A stretch of DNA of 64,000 nucleotides from Gemmatimonadaceae bacterium (GTDB taxonomy: Bacteria; Gemmatimonadota; Gemmatimonadetes; Gemmatimonadales; Gemmatimonadaceae): positions 1-64,000 of the forward strand of contig DASXKV010000022.1 in NCBI GenBank assembly GCA_036496605.1, read 5' to 3'. Below the pieces are notes generated by a model that did no database searches, was not told the DNA's origin, and saw only the letters and a program-made list of their open reading frames with translations. The translations under genes were made by a program, and so were the position numbers. Below are positions 42,349 to 51,500 of this stretch, piece after piece (within the stretch, counting starts at the first letter, position 1; each line of letters opens with the position of its first letter).

Positions 42349-42837
42349 CTAACGGCGAGTCGTGTCGCGTGACGAGGTGTTCCGCCGCGACGTATCTCGC
42401 CGCGATGTATCGCGCCGTGAGTCCACAGTCACGTGACCCATGGCGTCAACGCGGAAGCGCGCGCGCCGGCCATCGGTGACGAAGACATCGTAGCAGCCGG
42501 CGTGCAGAGGTGTAGGGCCGAGGTTCACGGCGTAGCCGGTCGGCGCCACACCATACTCGATTCTGGGCGGCGGTGTATTCGACCCCGTCGCCGCGATCTG
42601 CCATAAGACGGTCTCGCTGCCGCAGGCAACGACGGATATTCCGTAGATGGTCCCGGCGGGGCCGTGTCCCGTGGTGTCAGAGAGTACGAACACCGGCTTG
42701 AGGGGCGTGCTGCCGGGCTCGACGCGAATCTCATTTACGAGCGTCTCGCAGGCGAGCACGAGCGCGACAGTCACGCTCGCGATACACAATCGTGCCAGTG
42801 TAGTGACCTGACTCACAGCGTGAACTGAGATATGCAC
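42349..42837 (-). CDS. Small lipoprotein with RRDTS repeat tail, unknown function
   Basis: 162 residues. Lipobox LVLAC with Cys30; a compact middle with three to four cysteines (VVACGSETVLWQIA, LHAGCYDVFVTDGRRARFRV); and a C-terminal tail of tandem pentapeptides RRDTS, RRDTS, RRNTS, SRDTTRR. The tail is encoded by 15-bp repeats and is strongly basic, suited to binding nucleic acid, LPS or peptidoglycan. It is convergent with the cupredoxin gene, 2 bases apart. I do not recognise the family. Confidence 0.65.
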   Translation of the reverse strand: MHISVHAVSQVTTLARLCIASVTVALVLACETLVNEIRVEPGSTPLKPVFVLSDTTGHGPAGTIYGISVVACGSETVLWQIAATGSNTPPPRIEYGVAPTGYAVNLGPTPLHAGCYDVFVTDGRRARFRVDAMGHVTVDSRRDTSRRDTSRRNTSSRDTTRR

Positions 42838-43112
42838 ACAGAGTGTGCGGTCGTTGTGGATTGCTGACTTTCAGCCGCGCATTCGACCACGCGGCTTTGA
42901 ATATCGAGATTGTTGCCCCACAGGCACGGTGAATGCACTGCAATGGCTTGCCGCGCGATGCAACGTAGCGCAGTAGGTGGGGGCGCGGCGAGGGAGTGTG
43001 GGGCATACCGAGTTGGGGAGGGGCTTATCGCTCCTCCCCGCTCGATTTTTCGGCCGATGCCGGCCTCAGCTGGCGTTCGCACTACTGACATCGCGGCTCG
43101 AGGAGTAGACCG
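42838..43112. other. 275-bp gap with G-rich stretch, hairpin and divergent promoters
   Basis: No protein-coding frame is convincing. It must hold promoters for the divergent genes at 42837 and 43113. From about 42976 the plus strand becomes G-rich (GGTGGGGGCGCGGCGAGGGA) and leads into the terminator-like hairpin at 43015. GAGGAG at about 43098-43103 is the ribosome binding site for the GTG at 43113. Confidence 0.5.
43015..43050 (+). terminator. Terminator-like hairpin in the gap before 43113
   Basis: GGGGAGG (43015-43021) pairs with CCTCCCC (43033-43039), followed six bases later by TTTTT (43046-43050). No plus-strand gene ends nearby: the cupredoxin gene ends 670 bases upstream with a minus-strand gene between. 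It may end a small RNA or act as an attenuator of the gene at 43113. Confidence 0.45.
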
Positions 43113-43577
43113 GTGCAAGACTTGGATGAGCAAGCTTTGGTCGATCGAGTCATGGTCGAATGGTGGGACTCCGCCGCGCACGCGCTCCCCTGGGCAGGAA
43201 TGCCGCTCGACGATCGGTATGGTGACCTTCGACGTCTTGCGACGGCGTTGGTCTCGGCGGCGATCGTTACCGGGGGCCACTCACGAGATCCCCAGGAGTC
43301 CGGCGCGAGAAACGGCGTCATAGCCGCGGCGATCGACCATGGGCGCTACCGCGGCCACCAAGGGGGCACGTGGGAGTTGCTCCTTTTCGAGCTGACCTTC
43401 CTCAGCGACGCGCTGCGGGTCGCCGTTCGTGGGTCCGCGTTGCCGCCGATCGTGAGCGCACAATTCGAGCGAGAGCTCGCTGCTGGGCTTCGGGTGGCCA
43501 AGCCGGCGTGCTCGCTGGGGCTGCGCGAGGCGATTCACGAACAAAGCTCGCATCGCGCGATCGACGCCGACAGCTGA
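43113..43577 (+). CDS. Stand-alone RsbRD-like sensor domain protein
   Basis: 154 residues, all helical, start GTG 43113 with GGAG about 7 bases upstream. The central segment (GVIAAAIDHGRYRGHQGGTW, ELLLFELTFLSDALRVAVRG) resembles the N-terminal four-helix domain of RsbR/RsbRD co-antagonists (H-G-x-x-R-x-x-Q-G ... L-x-E-x-x-x-L). Usually a STAS domain follows; here the protein ends after the helical domain. It may be a cytosolic sensor or a diverged partner in a partner-switch pathway. The similarity is judged by pattern only. Confidence 0.55.
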   Translation: MQDLDEQALVDRVMVEWWDSAAHALPWAGMPLDDRYGDLRRLATALVSAAIVTGGHSRDPQESGARNGVIAAAIDHGRYRGHQGGTWELLLFELTFLSDALRVAVRGSALPPIVSAQFERELAAGLRVAKPACSLGLREAIHEQSSHRAIDADS

Positions 43578-43609
43578 GCCGCACCTAACAATCAGATACC
43601 AGCCGCCGA

Positions 43610-44599
43610 TCAGTCTGTGAGCGCGGCCGAGGGAGAAGGTGTGGCCGCGACGCTGACGTCAATCGGCAACCGATGGCCATTACGCTCCTCGACGTGGTCG
43701 ATGACGCCCTGCCAGACGGCGGCGAAGGCATGGCCAACGTCCGTCGGTGCCTTGCCGGCCGCGAATTCGGCGGTGTTGCCGGCTACCCAGAACGGCGGCT
43801 CACCGTTGACGTTGAGTGAATCATAAACGCTCTTCACGTCGTCGTAGATCAGCGCGGCATTCGCGGTATGAGCGTAGAAGCCGGGACGGTACCGACCGTC
43901 CGCCAACACGTGCGCCGTCCACTCTTTGTAGTAGTCGCGCATTGCCCGCGGCACGACGTTCATGTGCTCGATGTCGAGAAAGATGACCGTGCCGGCCGGG
44001 AAGCCTTGGGCCTGCGTTCGCGAAATGGCATCCTCGGCTTCGCTGGCTCCGCGCGCGGCGCCTACGAAATGCGCGGAACACGTCGATCCCGGCTCGGCGC
44101 GCGGCTGGACCACGACCTTCATGGCCACTCGCTTGGTGACGTAGCTGATGACGGTGCGCCCGTGGCGTTTCTTCACCTGCCTAACGCGGTGCTTCACGTA
44201 CTTCGTGACGACTTCTGCCTTTCCAGGAGTCTTGCCCCAGGTCTGCTGGCCGACGTAGACCACGGCAAGTCCCCATCCCATGCGCGAGAGTTCATCGCGC
44301 TTGCCAGACCAACTCGCGTCACGATGACAGGGCGCAGATGGCAGATAGTAGCCGACCCACTCGTACGATCCGTCGTCACGCCATGCCTGCATGGCGTCGT
44401 CGCCAGGATACTTGCTCGTGTCGAACCCGAGATGTCGCCCCGTCGCCGACGAAATATTTTCCGTGGCGGACGCGAGCTCGGTCGACGCAAAGGCAAGCGG
44501 ATTCGACAAATCGTCGAGCGCCGAACCTTCGCGACCCCCGACACCGAAAACAACAGCGCCGGCAAGCAGAAGCGTCAGCAAGTCACGGGGCTTGAACAA
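43610..44599 (-). CDS. Secreted DUF1906 protein (glycoside-hydrolase-like, Rv2525c type)
   Basis: 329 residues with an N-terminal signal (LLTLLLAGAVVFGVGG). The DUF1906 pattern is clear: LGFDTSKYPGDDAMQAW, then VGYYLPSAPCHRDASW, GWGLAVVYVGQQTWG, GFPAGTVIFLDIEHMN and GFYAHTANAALIYDD. The fold is a TIM barrel like GH25 muramidases; acidic residues in DIE and DTSK may be catalytic. Family members are exported to the cell surface and thought to act on wall glycans. A basic insertion (YVKHRVRQVKKRHGRTVISY) is unusual. It stands alone, convergent with 43113. Confidence 0.82.
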   Translation of the reverse strand: MFKPRDLLTLLLAGAVVFGVGGREGSALDDLSNPLAFASTELASATENISSATGRHLGFDTSKYPGDDAMQAWRDDGSYEWVGYYLPSAPCHRDASWSGKRDELSRMGWGLAVVYVGQQTWGKTPGKAEVVTKYVKHRVRQVKKRHGRTVISYVTKRVAMKVVVQPRAEPGSTCSAHFVGAARGASEAEDAISRTQAQGFPAGTVIFLDIEHMNVVPRAMRDYYKEWTAHVLADGRYRPGFYAHTANAALIYDDVKSVYDSLNVNGEPPFWVAGNTAEFAAGKAPTDVGHAFAAVWQGVIDHVEERNGHRLPIDVSVAATPSPSAALTD

Positions 44600-44908
44600 C
44601 GGCTCCTCCAGATGCGCTCGTCAGCGACGCCCGAACCAATGAGCGTCCTTGGCGCTACCCATAGTTAGGCGGAAGGTTCCGGCAATTCGACTGGGCAGCC
44701 GGGGTGCCCAGCCCCGATCGTCACGTGGCGGGCTCGTGTTTGTGTTGGGAGGCGGATGCGCTTGGCGATACTTCCACTCCCGAACACCGCAAGTGATCCC
44801 AAACTCTCTGCCTCTCAGTGCCGGTCTCGGCTGATCGGGGATTGACCGCAGTGCAGGCGCAATCCTTGTAATGATGAGCGATGCAGGCACTTCTGATGGG
44901 GAGGAGCT
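44600..44908. other. 309-bp gap with one hairpin
   Basis: Divergent promoter region between genes at 44599 (-) and 44909 (+). It holds CTGGGCA (44691-44697) and TGCCCAG (44705-44711), a 7-bp hairpin with a G-rich loop, and one off-consensus octamer (AGTTAGGC, 44663). GGGAGGAG just before 44909 is the ribosome binding site of the lipoprotein gene. I see no gene or known riboswitch. Confidence 0.5.
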
Positions 44909-45148
44909 ATGAAAGGGTCAGCATTGCGCGTCGCATCATTGGTGGGAATCGCGGTGGCGCTGGCGGCGTGCAGCGGCAAACCCAAGGACAAGGCAAGCTT
45001 TCAAGCGTCGGTTGACTCGATGACGCCTCATCTCGACAGCACGAAGGCGGCGCTCGATTCGTCGAAGGTTGGCGTGCAGGTCGATACGACGAAACTCGGT
45101 GCCGCGAAAACGGAGAGCATTCTCTCGAAGGCGCGCAAATCGCCGTGA
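44909..45148 (+). CDS. Small helical lipoprotein
   Basis: 79 residues. GGGAGGAG three bases before ATG 44909 predicts strong translation. Lipobox LAAC (VGIAVALAACSGKPKDK) with Cys at about 21. The mature 58 residues form one amphipathic helix with regularly spaced Asp/Ser/Lys (FQASVDSMTPHLDSTKAALD), resembling Lpp-like or stress-induced small lipoproteins in style but without clear homology. Its TGA overlaps the GTG start of the NYN-domain gene. Confidence 0.75.
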   Translation: MKGSALRVASLVGIAVALAACSGKPKDKASFQASVDSMTPHLDSTKAALDSSKVGVQVDTTKLGAAKTESILSKARKSP

Positions 45149-45570
45149 CTACGAGTATCGTCCTCGTCGACGGGTCGAACGTCGCGCATTCGACGGAGGG
45201 CGAGAAGGCGCAGCTTGTGAACATTCTCGCCGTGCGCGAGAAGCTTGCTGAAGAGGGGTTGGAACCGGTCGTGGTCGTCGATGCGGCACTTCGCCATCAA
45301 ATCGACGATCGGGCCGGGTACGAGCAGCTCGTGGAGCAGGGCGTCGTGAAGCAGGCGCCAGCCGGCACCGATGCCGACTATTTCATTCTCACCTTCGCGC
45401 GTGAGCTCGACGCGCGGATCGTTTCGAACGATCGGTTCCGTGACCGACTCCGTGATTTTCCGGACGCGACGGACCGCTTGATCCGATTTATGATCGTCGG
45501 CAGAGAAGTGGTACTCGAGCGAAGAGCTGGGAAACGCGAGCCCGGCCGAAAGCGAAGCGGAAGAAAATAG
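45145..45570 (+). CDS. NYN/PIN-like ribonuclease domain protein (Zc3h12a type)
   Basis: 141 residues, start GTG 45145 overlapping the previous TGA by 4 bases. PIN-fold acidic residues are placed as expected: IVLVDGSNVAHS (first Asp and Asn), VVVVDAALRHQIDD (second), GTDADYFILTFARELDARIV and SNDRFRD (third and fourth). This is the arrangement of the RNase_Zc3h12a/NYN group of metal-dependent endoribonucleases. The C-terminal tail is very basic (RRAGKREPGRKRSGRK), suited to RNA binding. No antitoxin-like gene is adjacent except the lipoprotein, so it is not an obvious toxin-antitoxin pair. Confidence 0.82.
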   Translation: MTTSIVLVDGSNVAHSTEGEKAQLVNILAVREKLAEEGLEPVVVVDAALRHQIDDRAGYEQLVEQGVVKQAPAGTDADYFILTFARELDARIVSNDRFRDRLRDFPDATDRLIRFMIVGREVVLERRAGKREPGRKRSGRK

Positions 45571-45610
45571 GTTCTTGGTCGCTGATTGTTCGTCACCGGT
45601 GAATCGGTTT

Positions 45611-45641
45611 GCCGGCGAGCCCCCCTCGCCGGCTTTTCTTT
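45611..45641 (+). terminator. Intrinsic terminator after the NYN gene
   Basis: GCCGGCGAG (45611-45619) and CTCGCCGGC (45625-45633) form a 9-bp stem with a 5-base C loop, followed by TTTTCTTT. It is 40 bases after the stop codon. The stem sequence is nearly the same as in the element at 26479, and it is likewise flanked by a GT-rich left side and CA-rich right side (CCAACAACCAACAACGAG). Confidence 0.85.
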
Positions 45642-45738
45642 ACCGCGTTCCAACAACCAACAACGAGCTACCACGGTAACCTTTGCACTGCGCCGAGCGT
45701 CCTAACAACCGGCGCAGTGTACCCCTTCCAGAGGTCGT

Positions 45739-48516
45739 ATGCCCTCCACGCATGTCCTGCGCACGCTCGCCGCCGCTGCTGGTGTCGTCGTGCTCACCTC
45801 ATCGTCCGCATTCGCTCAGGCTCCGGCTGCCGGCTCGTCCCTCGTGAAGGGGCCGAGCGTCGAGGGCATCACCGAGTACCGACTTACCAACGGCCTCCGC
45901 GTTCTGCTTTTCCCGGATAAGTCCAAGCCGCAAACGACGGTGAACATCACCTATCTCGTCGGCTCGCGGCACGAGGGCTACGGCGAGACAGGCATGGCGC
46001 ACTTGTTAGAGCACATGCAGTTCAAGGGGACGCCGAGACACCGCCATCCATCGGATGAGATTACGCAACATGGCGCGACGTTCGACGCGACCACGTCGTT
46101 CGATCGCACGAATTATTTCGAGACGTTCACGGCCGCCGATTCAAATCTCGCCTGGGCGCTCGATCTCGAAGCGGACCGCATGACGAACAGCTTCGTTGCG
46201 CGCGAGGATCTCGACAAGGAGATGCCCGTCGTGCGTAACGAGTTCGAGAAGGGTGAGGACAGTCCGTTCATCGTCACACTCAAGCGTGTGTTAGGCTCCG
46301 CCTATCTCTTTCACGCTTACAGTCACCTGCCCATCGGTGCACAGAGCGACATCGAGAACGTCCCGATCGAGAAGTTGCAGGCGTTCTATCACGAGCACTA
46401 TCAGCCTGACAACGCTATCCTGATGATCGCCGGTAACTTCGACGATCAGCGCGCGCTGGCTCTCGTTCAAGAGAAGTTCAGCCCGATCCCGCGTCCCACG
46501 CGCGTGCTGGACCAGACGTACACGGTGGAACCAACGCAGGACGGCGAGCGAATGGCTGCGATTCGCCGCACTGGCAGCGCGCAGCTCGTGATGTCGTTCT
46601 ATCACGTTCCCGCCGGAACGCATCCCGATTTTCCGGCGATCGACGTGCTCACGCGCGTGCTCGGCGATCCGGCGTCCGGCCGTCTACAGAAAGCGCTCGT
46701 GGAAACGAAGAAGGCCTCCACCATACAGGCGGACAATCTCCAGCAGCACGACCCGGGCGGACTTTTCCTCGCTGCGTTGCTTCAGAAGACACAATCGATC
46801 GATAGCGCCGAAGCGGCGATCTTCAGCGTGGCGACCGAGATTGCCACGACGAAGCCGCCGACCAGTGAAGAGGTCGAGCGCGCGAAGACCCAAGTGCTCA
46901 AAGGCTTCGAGCTCGCGCCGACGAATACTGGCCGCTTCGGGTTGGAGCTGAGCGAGTGGATGGCGATGGGAGACTGGCGACTCTTCTTCTATCACCGCGA
47001 TCAGGTGAAGAGGGTGACCGTACAGGACGTCCAGCGCGTCGCGAGCACATATCTGAAGGAGTCGAACCGGACGGTTGGTCTCTTCATTCCCACGGAGAAG
47101 CCCGATCGCACCGAGATTGCCGCGGCGCCGAGCGCTGATTCACTGCTCAAGGGGTACAGGAGCAGCGTGATCGTAGCGACGGGAGAGTCTTTCGATCCGT
47201 CGCCGACGAACATCGAATCGCGCCTGCATCGCAGCGCATTGAAATCAGGGCTCCGACTCGCGCTCCTGCCTAAGAAGAATCGGGGCGAAGCCGTTTCCGC
47301 GCTGGTGAGTTTGCGAATCGGCAACGAGAAGGCGCTCACGAATCGCGGCATGTTGCCGAATCTCACCGCGCAAATGCTCATGCGGGGGACGAAGTCGCTC
47401 AACCGCCAGCAACTTACTGATTCGCTCAACAAACTGACGGCGAAGGTCGCCGTCTCGATGGGGACGGTGGGGAACGTGCGGGCTACCATCGAGACGACGC
47501 GGCCGAACTTCGCGGCAACGCTGAAGCTGGTGGCGGACATGCTGCGTCAGCCGGCGTTCGACGCGACGGAGTTCGAGCAGGTGCAGCGTGAGGCCGTTGC
47601 GGGCGTCGAGGCCCAACGCGGTGAGCCCGTGATGCTGGGCCAGATCACGTTTGCGCGCGAGATCGGCCGCTACCAGAAGGGTCACCCGCGCTACGTGCCA
47701 ATGCCGGAAGAGCAGATCGAAGCGTACAAGGCGGCGACGATCGCCGATGTTCGCAAGTTCTATACTGAGCTCTATGGTGCGTCGACAGGTGAACTTGTGG
47801 TCGTCGGTGACTTCGATGACGCGGAAATCGCGCGCGTGGCCGCCGATGCCTTTGGGGGCTGGAAAAGCGCGACCGCGTTCAAGTCAATCCCGGTTACGCT
47901 CGTGGCGACGAGCACGGGCAAGCGCACGGTGGAGACACCGGACAAGGCGAACGCATTGTTCGTCGCTGGCGAGACATTCCAGATGAAGGACACCGATCCG
48001 GATTACGCGGCGCTGCTCCTCATCAACTACATGCTTGGCGAGAATCCGCTCGACAGCCGACTCCCGGCACGCATCCGCGTGAAGGAGGGACTGAGCTACG
48101 CGGTGCAGTCGGCGCTGAATGTCAGCGCCCTGGACCGCGCGGGCCAATGGGTCGCGCTCGCGATTTCCAACCCGTCGAACGCGGACAAAGTAAGCACCGC
48201 GTTCTTCGACGAGATGAGCAAGCTCGTGAAGGAAGGTTTCTCGGCGGACGAAGTGGAGAAGGGGAAGGTGACCTATCTCCAGCGGCGCTCGATGGCGCGT
48301 GTGAACGATCTGGCGCTCGCTGGACAACTGGCAAACGGCCTCTACCTCGGTCGCACGATGACGTTCGATGGTACGATCGAGCAGAAAATTAAAGCGCTGA
48401 CCGCGAATGAGGTGAACGCGGCGCTGCGGCGGCTGTTCGATCCGGCGAAGATGACCGTCGTTATGGCAGGAGATTTTTCAAAGGTCACGCAGGCGGGAAA
48501 GCCCCAAGAGCGCTGA
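45739..48516 (+). CDS. M16-family zinc protease (insulinase/pitrilysin-like), two-domain
   Basis: 925 residues, signal peptide ending SSSAFAQAP. The N-terminal half holds the inverted zinc motif HxxEH in TGMAHLLEHMQFKGTPR (about residue 88) and the distal Glu in VVRNEFEKGED. The second half (from about 500: LHRSALKSGLRLALLPKKNR) lacks a zinc motif, as in the beta-type or inactive half of M16 proteases. Both halves are fused in one chain. The enzyme degrades peptides in the periplasm. The start ATG at 45739 follows AGAGG. Confidence 0.93.
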   Translation: MPSTHVLRTLAAAAGVVVLTSSSAFAQAPAAGSSLVKGPSVEGITEYRLTNGLRVLLFPDKSKPQTTVNITYLVGSRHEGYGETGMAHLLEHMQFKGTPRHRHPSDEITQHGATFDATTSFDRTNYFETFTAADSNLAWALDLEADRMTNSFVAREDLDKEMPVVRNEFEKGEDSPFIVTLKRVLGSAYLFHAYSHLPIGAQSDIENVPIEKLQAFYHEHYQPDNAILMIAGNFDDQRALALVQEKFSPIPRPTRVLDQTYTVEPTQDGERMAAIRRTGSAQLVMSFYHVPAGTHPDFPAIDVLTRVLGDPASGRLQKALVETKKASTIQADNLQQHDPGGLFLAALLQKTQSIDSAEAAIFSVATEIATTKPPTSEEVERAKTQVLKGFELAPTNTGRFGLELSEWMAMGDWRLFFYHRDQVKRVTVQDVQRVASTYLKESNRTVGLFIPTEKPDRTEIAAAPSADSLLKGYRSSVIVATGESFDPSPTNIESRLHRSALKSGLRLALLPKKNRGEAVSALVSLRIGNEKALTNRGMLPNLTAQMLMRGTKSLNRQQLTDSLNKLTAKVAVSMGTVGNVRATIETTRPNFAATLKLVADMLRQPAFDATEFEQVQREAVAGVEAQRGEPVMLGQITFAREIGRYQKGHPRYVPMPEEQIEAYKAATIADVRKFYTELYGASTGELVVVGDFDDAEIARVAADAFGGWKSATAFKSIPVTLVATSTGKRTVETPDKANALFVAGETFQMKDTDPDYAALLLINYMLGENPLDSRLPARIRVKEGLSYAVQSALNVSALDRAGQWVALAISNPSNADKVSTAFFDEMSKLVKEGFSADEVEKGKVTYLQRRSMARVNDLALAGQLANGLYLGRTMTFDGTIEQKIKALTANEVNAALRRLFDPAKMTVVMAGDFSKVTQAGKPQER

Positions 48517-48577
48517 GCGCAGAGGTGGCGCGCAGAGCGTGGCGATGACGACACTCCACGCTCTGCGCTCTGCACCT

Positions 48578-51500
48578 TCACTCTCCGCGCCTTCGCTCCT
48601 GATCGAGCAGATACGCAGCGAGGACACGCGCCGTAAAGGGATCTTCGTCGACGTTGCGTGAGTAGGCTTTGAACGCTGCACGCGCGCCCTCGAAATCGCC
48701 GAGCTGGATGCGAGCAACGACGACGCCGTTACGCACGAGCGAGATCGGCAGCCAATCCACCGAGTCGCGGAGACGAGCGTCGATCAGCGTTTGACCAGCT
48801 CGCGACGCTTCCTCGAAATTCCACGAAGCGAGGCCGTGCAAGAAGTCGATCGCCGCGCGCGCGGGAGCGGGCGCGTTCGCGCGAGTCGCGTACGCGCGCA
48901 ACGCCGAGTAGAAACTCTCGTCGACGGCGCCGGCGGTGCCCCCGTGCACGAGTCGTTCGGACTCGCGCATGTCTTCTGCCCACACACGCCAATCGGCCGG
49001 GGGTGCCGAACCCACGATTTGGCGGGTGAGCTGGTCGAGCCGGACGCGCGCTTTCGCATCGTCGTCGTCACGCCTAACGTTGGTGTTCGCCAGTCGCCCG
49101 GCGGCCAGCAGCAGACGGAGACGCGCGCCATGAGCGAGCTCGTCGACGTGCGTAATCTCCGGCAAGACGGACAGCGTCGTGGTCCCGAATGCGCGCTTGC
49201 GTCCCGAGAGTGCCGCGGCGATGTCGAAGCGACTCTCGCCAAGGCCACTCACGCCATCCGCGTTGTCCTTCAGATATCGCGTGCGCTCCGCGCCCAGATC
49301 GAGGGCAGGAAAGTAGTCGGAGTTCGGCGTCACCTGCGTGGAGAGATACGGATGAAGGAGCTGGCGGCCGGCGAGGCGTGTTGCCTCGAGCGCCTCTGGG
49401 GTAAGCGGGATCGCGCGGCGTAGATCGTCGGAGAGCCCAGGGAAGTCGACGACGCGCCAATCGGGTGCGGGAAGCACATGGTCGTTGCTCGCGACGATGA
49501 GAATGTCCGCATTCGAGGTGAAGAAAATCTCATACGACGCAAAATTCTGATCGAGGGCGGCGAGCACCTGCGTCGCGAGCCTATCATCCAACTCGTAGAG
49601 GTGCAGCCACTGCCCGAACACGCCGCCATCGGCGAGGTGCGTGCGGACGCGTCGATAGAACTCGGTTGTGAACAGACCGGACACGCCGCTCACCCACGGG
49701 TTCGAGGGCTCGCTGAGAATGAGATCGAAGCGGCGGCCGCTGGCGGCGAAATACGACTTCGCATCGTCGAGCACGAAATGGGCGCGCGGATCTTCGAACA
49801 CGCGTCTGTTGGCGGGAAAAAAGAAGCGCGACGCCTTGATCATTTCCGGCTCGATCTCGATCGTCGCAAGGTGCCTAACGTTTGGACTGCCGAGCAACAA
49901 GTGCGACGTCATGCCCGAGCCCTGGCCGATGACGGCGACCTCCCGGGCGTTGGGATGGTGCGCGAGGGTGACGATCGGGAGGAGAACCTGCGTTGCGATG
50001 TCGTCCGCGAGCGGCCGTGGCGGTCCGGAGCGCGACGGATTCTTCCAGAACTCGTCCATCGATGCGTCGGGCTTGCCATTCGTCGAAAGCGTGATGAAAC
50101 CGCTCTGCATCCGGCGGATGCTTACCGTTGCGGTGCGGCCGTCACGGTAAAAGGGGACCGTGTATTCGCCCTTCTTCGGCAAGACCGCATAGCGATAGAC
50201 GCCACTCGTCAGGCGCATTGGGTCGAAGTCGACGACGATGATATTGAGTGCGACGAAGCCGGCGAGCAGGACGGTGACGCCCATCAGCCGCGAGGTCGAC
50301 GGCGGCCGGAGGCGTGTCGAGGGGCGCGTCATGTCGCCTTCCCCAGCGCGCGCCACGACGAGCAGCAGGGCGAGTCCCAGCGCGATGTCGACCAGGGCGC
50401 CGGTGATGAGCAGCAGCTTGAGGCCGAGCACCGGCATGAGAATGAGTCCGGCAATCAATACGCCCGCGATGGAGCCAAGCGTGTTGACGCCGTAGACGGC
50501 GCCGATCGCCCGCTCCCCGCGGACACGCCCACCGTCGTCCATCAGCATCTTGGTAATGAGCGGGAGCGTGATGCCAGCGCAGAACGTTGCCGGGAGCATC
50601 ACGAGGAGACAGATCGCATAACGAGCGACGAGAAAGCCACGGTATCCGGCGTTACTCTGCTTGAATGTGTCGAGCAGGGTAGCCACCCAGCTGAACGACG
50701 CGACATAGAGCGGCAGCGTCGCGATGGCCAGCATACCCATGATGCACTGCACCACTCCGAGCAGTGACAGCGGACTGGCTGCTCGATCGGCGCGACCGCG
50801 AATCCAGAAGGCGCCCAATGCGAGACCGAGGATGAACGCCGACAGCATCAGCTCGAACGAATGGGTCGCGCTGCCGAGGACGAGCGAGAGCATGCGGATC
50901 CAGGCGATCTCGTAGATAAACGACGCGACGGCGGTTCCGAACGAGACGGCGAGCAGCAGCGCGACCGGCGTGGGGCTCGCTGGGATCGCGTGCCCGTTAG
51001 GCAGAACGGGAGTGACGGCCGCGGCTTCCTCCGCGGGAGCCGACGCCATGAGCCGTGCGCCGAGCGCGACGACGCCGGCAGCGATGAAGTTGAGAATCGC
51101 CGCGGTGATGAGCGTTCCGGGCAGCCCAACGCGATCGAGCAGGACAAAGCCCGCGAGCAGGACGCCTCCAGCCGCGCCGAAACTGTTGGCGAAATACAGC
51201 AGGCCGAGGACGCGACCGGCGCGTTCGCGAAGCAGGCGAATCGCGCCCGCGCTCATGAGCGGGAACGTGGTCCCGAGCAGGATGGACTGCGGCAGGATCA
51301 TGAGCCCGGCGAGGAGCCATTTGACCGCCACCAGCGACCAGCCGCCGGCCAGCGCGGGGAAGATCGAGTCGTACGCAACGTTGGAGATGTCGACGTAGAC
51401 GTAGTTGAAGGCGAGGCCAATCAAGCCAATGCCCGCCTCGATGCCCGCGTACCAGAGCAAGGGATGGCGAAGGCGCTCCGAGCGCTGCCCAACGAGGAGG

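Noticed and set aside
44600-44908. Riboswitch (cyclic-di-GMP class) near the G-rich hairpin
   Set aside because: The conserved core bases of known classes are absent; one simple hairpin only.
45145-45570. Toxin-antitoxin pair made by the lipoprotein and NYN-domain genes
   Set aside because: The upstream gene encodes an exported lipoprotein, which cannot act as a cytosolic antitoxin; the overlap only shows co-translation.
49478-50767. 429-codon plus-strand frame opposite the spermidine-synthase fusion
   Set aside because: Shadow frame of repetitive Arg/Glu/Asp composition; the minus-strand protein has clear domains.
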